From UBA4417 sp031550085 (lineage in GTDB: Bacteria > Bacteroidota > Bacteroidia > Bacteroidales > UBA4417): DNA of 64,000 nt. The translations under genes were made by a program, and so were the position numbers. Shown here in pieces: positions 44,477 to 52,451 of this stretch (position 1 is its first letter; each line of letters starts with the position of its first letter). The stretch lies in assembly GCA_031550085.1 (NCBI GenBank), contig JAVBOY010000029.1, positions 18,627 through 82,626 on the forward strand, written 5' to 3'. The notes under the pieces are model-generated. The model saw nothing but the letters and a program-made list of their open reading frames with translations. It was not told the origin of the DNA and searched no databases.

Positions 44477-45042
44477 TATTTTTTTGTATTTGATTCGTGA
44501 TCGGTTTTTCTTTTGATGGTATGTTTAAATTTCAACACAGCGAAGTTCAATTCTATCGTTGTTTCGGTATCAGTGGTTTTCAGGTCTTCACCTAAAATGT
44601 CTGCCATAATTTCTCCGCTTTTTTCCATCAACGATTTTTGTTTTGTTTCTTCGGGCGCTTCGGAGAGTTCGGCAACGGTTCGCGACAGTTCGCGTATCTT
44701 TGCGAATGTTTCTACAATGGCAATGGTTGTTTGCGTGGCTGCCGGACTTTTCAAAATGGTTGCCAACATGTAGAGCCCTTTTTCGGTAAAGGCATTTGGT
44801 CGTACTCGAGATTTCATCAAATTTGTGGTCGAAAATTTCGACCGCAAATCTGCAAACTCTTTTTCTGTGAGTAAAAGAACATACCCTTGAGGAAATTTTT
44901 CCGGATTATTTTTTATTGCCTCGTTTACACGCTTTGTTTCTACGCCGTAAAGCGCAGCCACATCACGATCCAAAATCACTTGTAAGTTTCGGATGTTGAT
45001 AATTTTGTCCTCTATATTGTTGAATTTTACGATATTGCTCAT
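44476..45042 (-). CDS. ORF6N domain (KilA-N-like) DNA-binding protein
   Basis: 188 residues with an N-terminal ORF6N domain: IINIRNLQVILDRDVAALYGVETKRVNEAIKNN is represented by VILDRDVAALYGV and VNEAIKNNPEKFP, then FTEKGLYMLATILKS. ORF6N domains occur in phage and mobile-element anti-repressors and as many chromosomal copies in Bacteroidetes. It sits between nuoM and nuoN, and its stop overlaps the nuoN start. ATG 45042 (MSNIVKFNN) is preferred to 45051. No phage genes are nearby. Function unknown. Confidence 0.88.
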   Translation of the reverse strand: MSNIVKFNNIEDKIINIRNLQVILDRDVAALYGVETKRVNEAIKNNPEKFPQGYVLLLTEKEFADLRSKFSTTNLMKSRVRPNAFTEKGLYMLATILKSPAATQTTIAIVETFAKIRELSRTVAELSEAPEETKQKSLMEKSGEIMADILGEDLKTTDTETTIELNFAVLKFKHTIKRKTDHESNTKK

Positions 45043-45184
45043 GTGGAGCACTAATTTTAATTTTGTTGTTCCAATTCTTTTAAAATTCTCGAAGAACCCG
45101 GTAATCTGCTTGATTTTTAAATTTACAGTTGATAAATATGGTTTTCCAAATCATCGAAATCTTATTTTTATTGAATTGCTCACT

Positions 45185-46684
45185 TTAGTATTTCAATGCC
45201 AACACTTGAATTACTTGCGTCAAACTATTGCTAATCATATCCGATAACCAAAGCGGTGCGCAACCCACGCCGACAATGCATAAAATAAGTGTTACCACGG
45301 ATATTTTTTCGAACCAGGTAGCGTCTTTCAAGCTCAAAAATTCTTTGTTTACCACTTCACCATAGAGTATTTTTCCAACCACACGTAAAATATAAACGGC
45401 TGTAATCACAATGGATGCACATGCAATGATGGTAAATATCCGGTGAAACAAATCCGGGTTTTGAAAAGCCCCGAAGAAAATGGTCATTTCGGCAGCAAAT
45501 CCGCTTAAACCGGGCAACCCCAACGATGCCAAACCCGCAATGACATAGCACACCGAGAGAAAAGGCATTATTTTCATCAAACCCTGCAATTCACGAATAT
45601 CGCGTGTGTGCGTTCTGCCGTAAATCATCCCGATTAAGGCAAAGAAGAGGGCTGTCATCAAACCATGCGAAATCATCTGTAGTACAGCGCCCGTCATGGC
45701 GGTTTTGTTCAACATCAAAATGGCGAATAACACCAATCCACAGTGACTCACCGAAGAGTAGGCATTGATATATTTCAAGTCGGTTTGGACAATGGCTCCA
45801 AAGGCTCCGTAAATTACGCTAATGCCTGTAAGGATGATAAAAATCCAAGACAGGTCATGAGCAGCTTCTGGCATCAAGAAAATAGCAACACGGAAACAGC
45901 CGTACCCGCCCAGTTTCATCAATACGCCGGCATGTAACATTGAAACGGCTGTGGGCGCTGCAGCATGTCCATCGGGTGACCATGTGTGGAACGGAAACAA
46001 TGCGCCTAAAACGCCAAATCCCAAAAATGTTAATGGAAAGAAAATACGTTGCATTTCAATTGGAATATGCCGTTGGGCAATTTCCAAAATATTCATGCTG
46101 GCAGGCAAACCGTCGGCTGCCGAATTGAAATAAATTCCCAAAATACCTACCAACAAAAAAGCAGATCCTCCCATCAACATTAAAGTCAGCTTCATGGCGG
46201 AATATTCCTTTCGTCCGGTTCCCCAAACGCCAATGAGCAGATACATGGGAATCAAGGCAATTTCATAAAACATAAATAGGGTGAACAAGTCAATGCTGAT
46301 AAAAAAGCCGAACACGCCGATGGAAAGCAGTGTGAGCCACATGAAGAACTCTTTGGTAAGCGGTGTCATGTTCCACGAGGCAAAAACGCCGGTAAATACA
46401 ATAACGGACGATAACAAGATCATGGCGACGGAAACCCCGTCAACACCTACTGCATAATGGATATTCAGGGGTTTGTACCATACGACACTATCTACAAACA
46501 ACATGGAAGCCGTGTTTCCCAAGCTTCGTTCGTGTAGATAAGCAAACAACAAACTAATGGATGCCAACAATAGCAACGATGAGCCTGTTACCATTACAGC
46601 GCGAATTTGTTTCATGTTGCGGCAGGGCAGTAATGTCAGCATCATGAAAACAGGGATTGCAATGAATATTGAAAGAAAATTCAT
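45185..46684 (-). CDS. nuoM: NADH-quinone oxidoreductase subunit M
   Basis: 499-residue antiporter-like membrane subunit with about 14 TM helices. The TM5 glutamate (Glu141, FYEIALIPMYLLIG) and TM8 lysine (Lys257, HAGVLMKLGGYG) are present. At the TM7 position aligned by eye with Lys234 of E. coli NuoM (FAVKMPVVPLHGW), this protein has Leu226 (FGVLGALFPFHTW). The SPDGHAAAPTAVSMLHAG segment is typical of a distinct NuoM clade seen in anaerobes. It is 31 bp downstream of nuoL. Confidence 0.95.
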   Translation of the reverse strand: MNFLSIFIAIPVFMMLTLLPCRNMKQIRAVMVTGSSLLLLASISLLFAYLHERSLGNTASMLFVDSVVWYKPLNIHYAVGVDGVSVAMILLSSVIVFTGVFASWNMTPLTKEFFMWLTLLSIGVFGFFISIDLFTLFMFYEIALIPMYLLIGVWGTGRKEYSAMKLTLMLMGGSAFLLVGILGIYFNSAADGLPASMNILEIAQRHIPIEMQRIFFPLTFLGFGVLGALFPFHTWSPDGHAAAPTAVSMLHAGVLMKLGGYGCFRVAIFLMPEAAHDLSWIFIILTGISVIYGAFGAIVQTDLKYINAYSSVSHCGLVLFAILMLNKTAMTGAVLQMISHGLMTALFFALIGMIYGRTHTRDIRELQGLMKIMPFLSVCYVIAGLASLGLPGLSGFAAEMTIFFGAFQNPDLFHRIFTIIACASIVITAVYILRVVGKILYGEVVNKEFLSLKDATWFEKISVVTLILCIVGVGCAPLWLSDMISNSLTQVIQVLALKY

Positions 46685-46715
46685 GTTTCTTATATTTTAT
46701 CTTACTAAGATCTTC

Positions 46716-48620
46716 TTATACAAAAATTACTAAAACAGCAATAACAATAGCGCTCAAGGCAAATACCAATGCATATTGTTGCAATTGACCCGATTGCAAG
46801 CCTTTGATTCCCGATGAAAGTTTATGCGACCAATAGGCTTGGAAATTCATAAACCCGTCCACCACATGCCGGTCGAACCAAGCAATTGGACGCGAAATGT
46901 ATTTGAAAATAATATTTTTAGTTATAAAAAGATAAATTTCATCGAAATAGAATTTATGGGATGCCCATTTGTAAAACAGTTTGATACTTGCAACCACCCT
47001 GTCGGAACTTGCATTGGCTTTACGATACATCAATGTGGCAATTCCAATTCCTACCAAAGCGACCAAAATGGAAGGTATTGCTACCGACCATTGAATGTGA
47101 TGCCCAAAAGCGGCACCGTCCGAAGTAATCAAATGCGAAAAAGGAACAAATCCGGTTACCAAAGTCAATAATGCCAAAAATATCAATGGGAATGTCATTT
47201 TGCCATCAGCTTCATGTGGTGGGTGATGGTATTCGGTTTTCTTTCCCCAGAAAATATTGTAATACAAACGGAACATGTAGAACGCGGTTAGGCCGGCAAC
47301 GATAAATTGGCAAATAAAAACGACCTTGTTTCCATGCAGCGCGGCAACCATGATTTCATCCTTACTGAAAAATCCTGAGAAAGGAGGGATTCCGGCAATA
47401 GCCAAACAAGCAATCAAAAATGTAATGTGCGTGATCGGCAAGTATTTGCGTAGATTTCCCATATCTTTCATTTCATTGCTGTGAACAGCATGGATAACGG
47501 CTCCTGCCCCCAAGAACAACAAGGCTTTGAAAAATGCGTGTGTAAACAAATGGAACATCGAAGCCATATAGCCTAAACCTTCATGACCGCTGTATTTGGA
47601 AACTCCCAGAGCCACCATCATATAAGCAATTTGCGAAATGGTTGAAAATGCCAGCACCCGTTTAATATCAGTTTGCGTACAAGCGACAATGGCGGCAAAT
47701 AGCGATGTGGCTGCACCCACATAAGCAATGCCTTCCAACACTCCGGGTGTAACGAAAAAATAAATCGGAAATAGCCGTGCTACTAAAAAAACTCCGGCAA
47801 CCACCATCGTGGCGGCATGAATAAGCGCTGAAACCGGTGTTGGGCCTTCCATGGCATCGGGCAGCCAGATGTGCAGCGGCAACATGGCCGATTTTCCGGC
47901 GCCACCCATAAAAATCAATGCCATGGCCCATGTAAATACCGAAGCTCCTAAAAATGTGGCTGTAGCCGGATGGGTAATCAACGAACCATTGATGTCGGTT
48001 AATGCCGCAAAATCAAAAGTACCAGTGTAATAAGAAAGGATTAAAATCCCGATTAAAAAACCCAAATCTGCGAATCGGGTAACGATAAATGCTTTTTTGG
48101 AGGCTGCAATGGCCGAAGGTTTTGTATAATAGAATCCAATCAAAGAATAAGACGAAACGCCCACCAATTCCCAAAAAATATACATTTGGAAAATATTGTT
48201 GGCAACTACCAATCCCAGCATCGAAAAGGTAAACAGCGCCAACAAAGCAAAGTAGCGATGGTAGCCTTTTTCACCATGCATATAGCTTGTACTGTAAAGG
48301 TGCACCATCAGCGAAACGGTAGTAATGACTACCAACATCATTACTGAAATGGGATCGAGTAAAATACCCAGATTTACTTTCAACGTGGGTGTAAATTGCA
48401 TCCAGGTGTGGTTGAACGCTTCTATTTTTTGGTAAATATCGTTTACTTTTCCTATTTCGAAAAAATATTGGTAAGCAGCAAAATAAGATAAGGCCGTGAT
48501 TACCAATAAGCCAGAAGTTCCCAACCAACCGGCTATAGAAGGTTTAAACTTGTTTCCGAAAAGCCCCAACAAAAGGAACATCGATAACGGAATCAGTAAA
48601 ATCAAAATCAAATATGTCAT
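46716..48620 (-). CDS. nuoL: NADH-quinone oxidoreductase subunit L
   Basis: 634-residue distal antiporter-like subunit with the long C-terminal extension (lateral helix and final TM) that spans the membrane arm. TM5 glutamate in FWELVGVSSYSLIGFY and TM7 lysine in GGAGKSAMLPLHIWLPDAM are both intact, as is SALIHAATMVVAG. A word-repeat spacer separates it from nuoK. Confidence 0.95.
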   Translation of the reverse strand: MTYLILILLIPLSMFLLLGLFGNKFKPSIAGWLGTSGLLVITALSYFAAYQYFFEIGKVNDIYQKIEAFNHTWMQFTPTLKVNLGILLDPISVMMLVVITTVSLMVHLYSTSYMHGEKGYHRYFALLALFTFSMLGLVVANNIFQMYIFWELVGVSSYSLIGFYYTKPSAIAASKKAFIVTRFADLGFLIGILILSYYTGTFDFAALTDINGSLITHPATATFLGASVFTWAMALIFMGGAGKSAMLPLHIWLPDAMEGPTPVSALIHAATMVVAGVFLVARLFPIYFFVTPGVLEGIAYVGAATSLFAAIVACTQTDIKRVLAFSTISQIAYMMVALGVSKYSGHEGLGYMASMFHLFTHAFFKALLFLGAGAVIHAVHSNEMKDMGNLRKYLPITHITFLIACLAIAGIPPFSGFFSKDEIMVAALHGNKVVFICQFIVAGLTAFYMFRLYYNIFWGKKTEYHHPPHEADGKMTFPLIFLALLTLVTGFVPFSHLITSDGAAFGHHIQWSVAIPSILVALVGIGIATLMYRKANASSDRVVASIKLFYKWASHKFYFDEIYLFITKNIIFKYISRPIAWFDRHVVDGFMNFQAYWSHKLSSGIKGLQSGQLQQYALVFALSAIVIAVLVIFV

Positions 48621-48628
48621 AATTTCAC

Positions 48629-48656
48629 AATTGAGAATTGAGAATTGAGAATTGAG
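48629..48656 (+). repeat. Four tandem copies of a 7-bp word (AATTGAG) in the nuoK-nuoL junction
   Basis: Four perfect AATTGAG copies, followed at 48672-48704 by reverse-type words (TTTCAACTTTCC, TTCTCAATTTTCC, ACTCAATTAG). This matches the layout of the pstB-phoU spacer. Confidence 0.85.
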
Positions 48657-48704
48657 AACGGAAACAAAACACTTTCAACTTTCCATTCTCAATTTTCCAC
48701 TCAA

Positions 48705-49016
48705 TTAGTGTTTCATTTTATCTAAATTCTTGATTTGAATGTTTTGTAAATTGCGGTATATATTGATAATAATGGCAATGGCAACGGCGGTTTCGGCAGC
48801 GGCAATGGCGATGGCAAACAGTGTAAAAAACATGCCTTCCATTTGCCCGGGATACAAAAAACGGTTGAAAACCACAAAGTTGATGTCCACTGCATTAAGC
48901 ATTAATTCTAATGAGATGAGCATTGCCAGCATGTTTCGGCGCGTGAGAAAACCGTAAATTCCGGCAAAAAACATGATAGCAGCTACGATCAAATACAATT
49001 CCATGGAGATATCCAT
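48705..49016 (-). CDS. nuoK: NADH-quinone oxidoreductase subunit K
   Basis: 103-residue subunit of three TM helices. The two buried glutamates of the proton path are visible (LISLELMLNAVDINFV and AIAAAETAVAIAIII). Normal length. The upstream neighbour in transcription order is the ORF6N gene 49099-49608, inserted between nuoJ and nuoK. Confidence 0.95.
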   Translation of the reverse strand: MDISMELYLIVAAIMFFAGIYGFLTRRNMLAMLISLELMLNAVDINFVVFNRFLYPGQMEGMFFTLFAIAIAAAETAVAIAIIINIYRNLQNIQIKNLDKMKH

Positions 49017-49098
49017 AATTTTTTCAGTTTACAGTGGAACATTGAAAACACATTGTTTCAAAACCATGATTTTCAATCCATTAAATATATTTACCTTA

Positions 49099-49608
49099 TT
49101 ATTTTCTGTTTGCCAAATAACCAATTGGACTAAGAGGTTTATTTTCTTCTTCTTTTTTCATTGCCAGTTCAGTTAAAGCCTGATAAATATCATTAAACTG
49201 CATATTGGTTTCCAGCATAAAGTTCTCAAGCTTCTGATTGAGTTCTGCATAGCCCGCTGCTAATTCACGCATAAGAACAAATGCTCTCATAATAGCAATA
49301 TTTATTTTAATGGCTGTTTCACTTCTCAATACACTTGATAACATAGCGACACCTTGTTCTGTAAATGCAAAGGGCAGCGCTCCTCCTAAATAGCTTTTAG
49401 ATGGTATCACAAAATGTGATACCAGTATTCCTATCTCTTCCTCTGTAAGTATAAACATGAAATCAGAAGGAAATCTGTCCATATTTCTTCTGACTGCTTG
49501 TTTCAATACTCTTGTTCCTACTTGATACAGAGCAGCCAAGTCAAAGTCGAGCATTATTCTGCACCCTCGCACTTCATAGATTTTATTTTGAATCACTTGC
49601 AATTCCAT
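49099..49608 (-). CDS. ORF6N domain DNA-binding protein
   Basis: 169 residues. The ORF6N domain (YEVRGCRIMLDFDLAALYQV, VLKQAVRRNMDRFPSDFMF, FAFTEQGVAMLSSVLRS) is followed by a helical tail. Only distantly similar to the other ORF6N protein at 44476-45042, so the two are not recent duplicates. It lies between nuoJ and nuoK in operon direction; spacers on both sides lack obvious long inverted repeats. Function unknown. Confidence 0.88.
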   Translation of the reverse strand: MELQVIQNKIYEVRGCRIMLDFDLAALYQVGTRVLKQAVRRNMDRFPSDFMFILTEEEIGILVSHFVIPSKSYLGGALPFAFTEQGVAMLSSVLRSETAIKINIAIMRAFVLMRELAAGYAELNQKLENFMLETNMQFNDIYQALTELAMKKEEENKPLSPIGYLANRK

Positions 49609-49668
49609 TTTTGCTCTTTTCTAGTATTTTTTAAATGAGAAATTTATCATTCAATATTTGTTGTTAAT

Positions 49669-50184
49669 TTAGCGTTTCCGTGCAATTAAAATGCCGCCGA
49701 TAATACAAGCCAACAATAAAATACTGATTGCTTCAAACGGAAGTAAATATTGCTGTTTTCCGGTTCCCATCAGGGCGGTTCCAATGGTTTTCATGTTGAC
49801 CGTAGCACTTCCGGCGGCTGTTTCAACCATGCGCAATCCGCTTTTCGCAATCACAAATGCACAAAGTGCAAGTCCGACAATGGCTGTACCCAGCCCGGGC
49901 AAAACTTTTTTCCAAGGAATTTTATCCATTTTGTCGCCTACGTTGCTGGTCAGGAATATTGAAAAAATAAGCAAAACCAATATCCCTCCCGCATACACGG
50001 TTAACTGTACGGCTGCCAAAAATTCGTAATCTAACATCAGGTATAATCCGGCTGTGGCAAAAAGTACAAACATTAAAAATGTTGCCGACCGCAACATGCG
50101 GCGTGTGGTTACCGTCAAAATTGAAAAAACGACGATAATAACGGCTAAAATTCCAAAAACTACTTGTGATGCTGTAACTTCCAT
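49669..50184 (-). CDS. nuoJ: NADH-quinone oxidoreductase subunit J
   Basis: 171-residue membrane subunit with five TM helices. The characteristic TM3 segment with pi-bulge is recognisable (FLAAVQLTVYAGGILVLLIFSIFL), containing the conserved YAG(G/A) motif. Complete. It is 50 bp downstream of nuoI across a short spacer of ATGAA-type words. Confidence 0.93.
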   Translation of the reverse strand: MEVTASQVVFGILAVIIVVFSILTVTTRRMLRSATFLMFVLFATAGLYLMLDYEFLAAVQLTVYAGGILVLLIFSIFLTSNVGDKMDKIPWKKVLPGLGTAIVGLALCAFVIAKSGLRMVETAAGSATVNMKTIGTALMGTGKQQYLLPFEAISILLLACIIGGILIARKR

Positions 50185-50234
50185 ATTTTTAACTATGAAT
50201 TATGAACGATGAATGAACAATGTATATTTGCTAC

Positions 50235-50711
50235 TCATCCTTTAATGCTCATCATTAGCTTTGATCCTTCGTTGTTTAACTTTTTGTGCAATTTACTTTT
50301 GGTGAAAATAGCTTGTTCGAAATCTTTTTCGAACACAATGGCTTGCGAAGGGCAGGTAAGCACGCACAGGTTACAAAATGAGCATTGCCCCAAATAATAT
50401 TCGTGTGCTTCGAGGACTTTTCGCTTTTTGCCGTCTTCGGTTTCTTCAGTGCGGCTTACAATGCGGATGGTGCCGTTGGGACAGTTCATTTCGCAAATCC
50501 CACAAGCGGTACATTTGTGCTCATTGTGTTCGTTATGCGGCATGGTTAATATCGCCTTAAAACGGTCGGACATAACCAATTCAACCCTGTTTTCTGGATA
50601 GAATTCGGTAATCGGCTTGCGGAAAAAGTTTTTGAATGTTACCGACATACCTGTTGTCAGCGATTTCAAAGCGGTTCCCCATGAACGAATGTATGTTATA
50701 AAAGCTTTCAT
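50235..50711 (-). CDS. nuoI: NADH-quinone oxidoreductase subunit I
   Basis: 158-residue peripheral-arm subunit holding clusters N6a and N6b: CTACGICEMNCPNGTI and CSFCNLCVLTCPSQAI. It passes electrons to NuoB. In this locus it is the outermost iron-sulfur subunit of the peripheral arm because nuoE, F and G are absent, so it is the likely docking point for an alternative donor such as ferredoxin (inference). Confidence 0.95.
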   Translation of the reverse strand: MKAFITYIRSWGTALKSLTTGMSVTFKNFFRKPITEFYPENRVELVMSDRFKAILTMPHNEHNEHKCTACGICEMNCPNGTIRIVSRTEETEDGKKRKVLEAHEYYLGQCSFCNLCVLTCPSQAIVFEKDFEQAIFTKSKLHKKLNNEGSKLMMSIKG

Positions 50712-50783
50712 AAATTATGATGAGCTATGAATGATGAACTATGAATGATGAACATCTTTGGTTCAGCGTTTATCTCTCATCGT

Positions 50784-51146
50784 TCAGCGTTGATTAAGGT
50801 TTTTCTTTTTAGTTAAAATTGAACTCTTTATTATTTTTAAAATTTCATTTGCATCTTGAAACATGCTATTATACATTGTTTCATCTAAAAAATTAGTGGT
50901 TTTTAATAATTCCAGCCAGTATATCGTTTCGTCACATTCTTTTTGTGCAATGCTCAATTTGTGAATAAAATCTACTCCACTTTGGGCATTTTTTGATTCT
51001 CTGATATTTGCTCCAACGGATGTGCCTGAACGTAACAATTGTTTGCTTAAAACGAACTCTTTTTCCTTGTCAACAAGATATTTATAAAGATTCACGCAGC
51101 GAACAGCGAATGAAAACGATTTTTCCTTTAAAATATCTTGTCTCAT
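50784..51146 (-). CDS. Four-helix-bundle S23-type protein
   Basis: 120-residue member of the four-helix-bundle (23S rRNA intervening-sequence) family: FSFAVRCVNLYKYLVDKEKEF, QLLRSGTSVGANIRESKNA, FIHKLSIAQKECDETIYWLELL. It belongs to a different subgroup from the copy at 40116-40484. Flanks carry opposed words (ATGAATGATGAACTATGAATG at 50730-50750 region, and GTTCATTGTTTATCGTTCATC at 51169-51189). It lies between nuoH and nuoI in operon orientation. Function unknown. Confidence 0.9.
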   Translation of the reverse strand: MRQDILKEKSFSFAVRCVNLYKYLVDKEKEFVLSKQLLRSGTSVGANIRESKNAQSGVDFIHKLSIAQKECDETIYWLELLKTTNFLDETMYNSMFQDANEILKIIKSSILTKKKNLNQR

Positions 51147-51199
51147 TTTATACTGCTATTCAATTGGTTCATTGTTTATCGTTCATCACTCATCGTTAA

Positions 51200-52276
51200 T
51201 TAAAAGTGTAAATCAAACACCACTACAACCGTCATCAGCAAGATGTTAAATAGATTGAGGGGCAATAAATATTTCCATTCTAATTTTAAAAGCTGGTCGA
51301 TACGCAAGCGTGGAAATGTCCAACGAACCCACAATTGCAAGAAAATTACGAATGCGGCTTTGGCGCCAAACCATACAATCGAAGGAATGTAATCCATGGC
51401 ATGGTTAAATCCTTCCCAACCGCCAATGTGCAGCGGTTGCCAGCCGCCCAAAAATACGGTAGCCGCAATGGCTGATACAATAAACATGTTCAGGTATTCA
51501 GCCAAGTAGAAAAATCCGAACTGGATTCCCGAGTACTCGGTATGGTAGCCGGCAGTAAGTTCCGATTCGGCTTCGGGCAAATCGAAGGGGCCGCGATTGG
51601 TTTCGGCATGTCCGGCAACCACGTAAACCACAAAAGCAATTAAGGCCGGAATATGACCTTTAAAGATAAACCAAGTATCAGCCTGTCCTTCCACAATTGC
51701 CGAAAGTTGCATGTTTCCTGCCAGAATAACCATGGTTAGCAATGACAATCCCACCGACAATTCGTAACTAATCATTTGTGCCCCACTACGCATGGCGCCG
51801 ATCATCGAAAACTTGTTGTTACTCGACCATCCTGCCAACAAGATTCCTAAAATGCCAATGGACGAAACCGCTACCACATAAAATACGCCAATATTGAAAT
51901 CGACGGCATGCAATCCTTTGGCAAACGGAATAGCTGCAAATGCCAGCATCGAACCCATCACCATGACAAAAGGAGCAATGTAAAAAAGCATTTTGTCATT
52001 ATTATTGATAGGAATAATTTCTTTCAACACCATTTTGATGGCATCGGCAATACTTTGCATTAAGCCCCAAGGCCCTACACGGTTTGGACCCACGCGTACC
52101 TGAAAATAAGCACAAATTTTGCGTTCCACATAGATTAAAATCAATGCCAAAACAGCATAAGCAAGAATTAACAAGACTCCTACCAACACAAACTCAATCG
52201 CCAGCGCCCAAAAGGAGGGCAAGCTCCCGCGAAGTCCTTGATCAATCCATTGCGTTAAAGTTGTAAAATCGAACAT
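51200..52276 (-). CDS. nuoH: NADH-quinone oxidoreductase subunit H
   Basis: 358-residue membrane subunit at the junction of the two arms; forms much of the quinone chamber. Typical landmarks: ERKICAYFQVRVGPNRVGPWGLMQSIADAIKM is represented by FQVRVGPNRVGPWG; GILLAGWSSNNKFSMIGAMR, ISYELSVGLSLL, and ETNRGPFDLPEAESEL with its acidic loop. Complete. Confidence 0.95.
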   Translation of the reverse strand: MFDFTTLTQWIDQGLRGSLPSFWALAIEFVLVGVLLILAYAVLALILIYVERKICAYFQVRVGPNRVGPWGLMQSIADAIKMVLKEIIPINNNDKMLFYIAPFVMVMGSMLAFAAIPFAKGLHAVDFNIGVFYVVAVSSIGILGILLAGWSSNNKFSMIGAMRSGAQMISYELSVGLSLLTMVILAGNMQLSAIVEGQADTWFIFKGHIPALIAFVVYVVAGHAETNRGPFDLPEAESELTAGYHTEYSGIQFGFFYLAEYLNMFIVSAIAATVFLGGWQPLHIGGWEGFNHAMDYIPSIVWFGAKAAFVIFLQLWVRWTFPRLRIDQLLKLEWKYLLPLNLFNILLMTVVVVFDLHF

Positions 52277-52451
52277 GCTTTTTATTCGTTGAAAGTTGAA
52301 AATGAAAAATTGAAGGTTAACTTATGTGTAGCAATTTCAATCCTCTTGTTTTTCAATAATTTATTATAAATTTGATTCAATTAATATTTATTTTTAAGAA
52401 ATAAATTTGTTGAAAATGAATCACTTTCAATTTTCAACTTTCCATTCTCCA

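Noticed and set aside
44476..49608. ORF6N genes as part of a prophage.
   Set aside because: They are two isolated, dissimilar copies inside the nuo operon with no phage structural or integrase genes.
40116..51146. The four-helix-bundle proteins as Avd of a diversity-generating retroelement, or as markers of rRNA intervening sequences.
   Set aside because: No reverse transcriptase, template repeat or variable repeat is in the window, and no rRNA gene is present.
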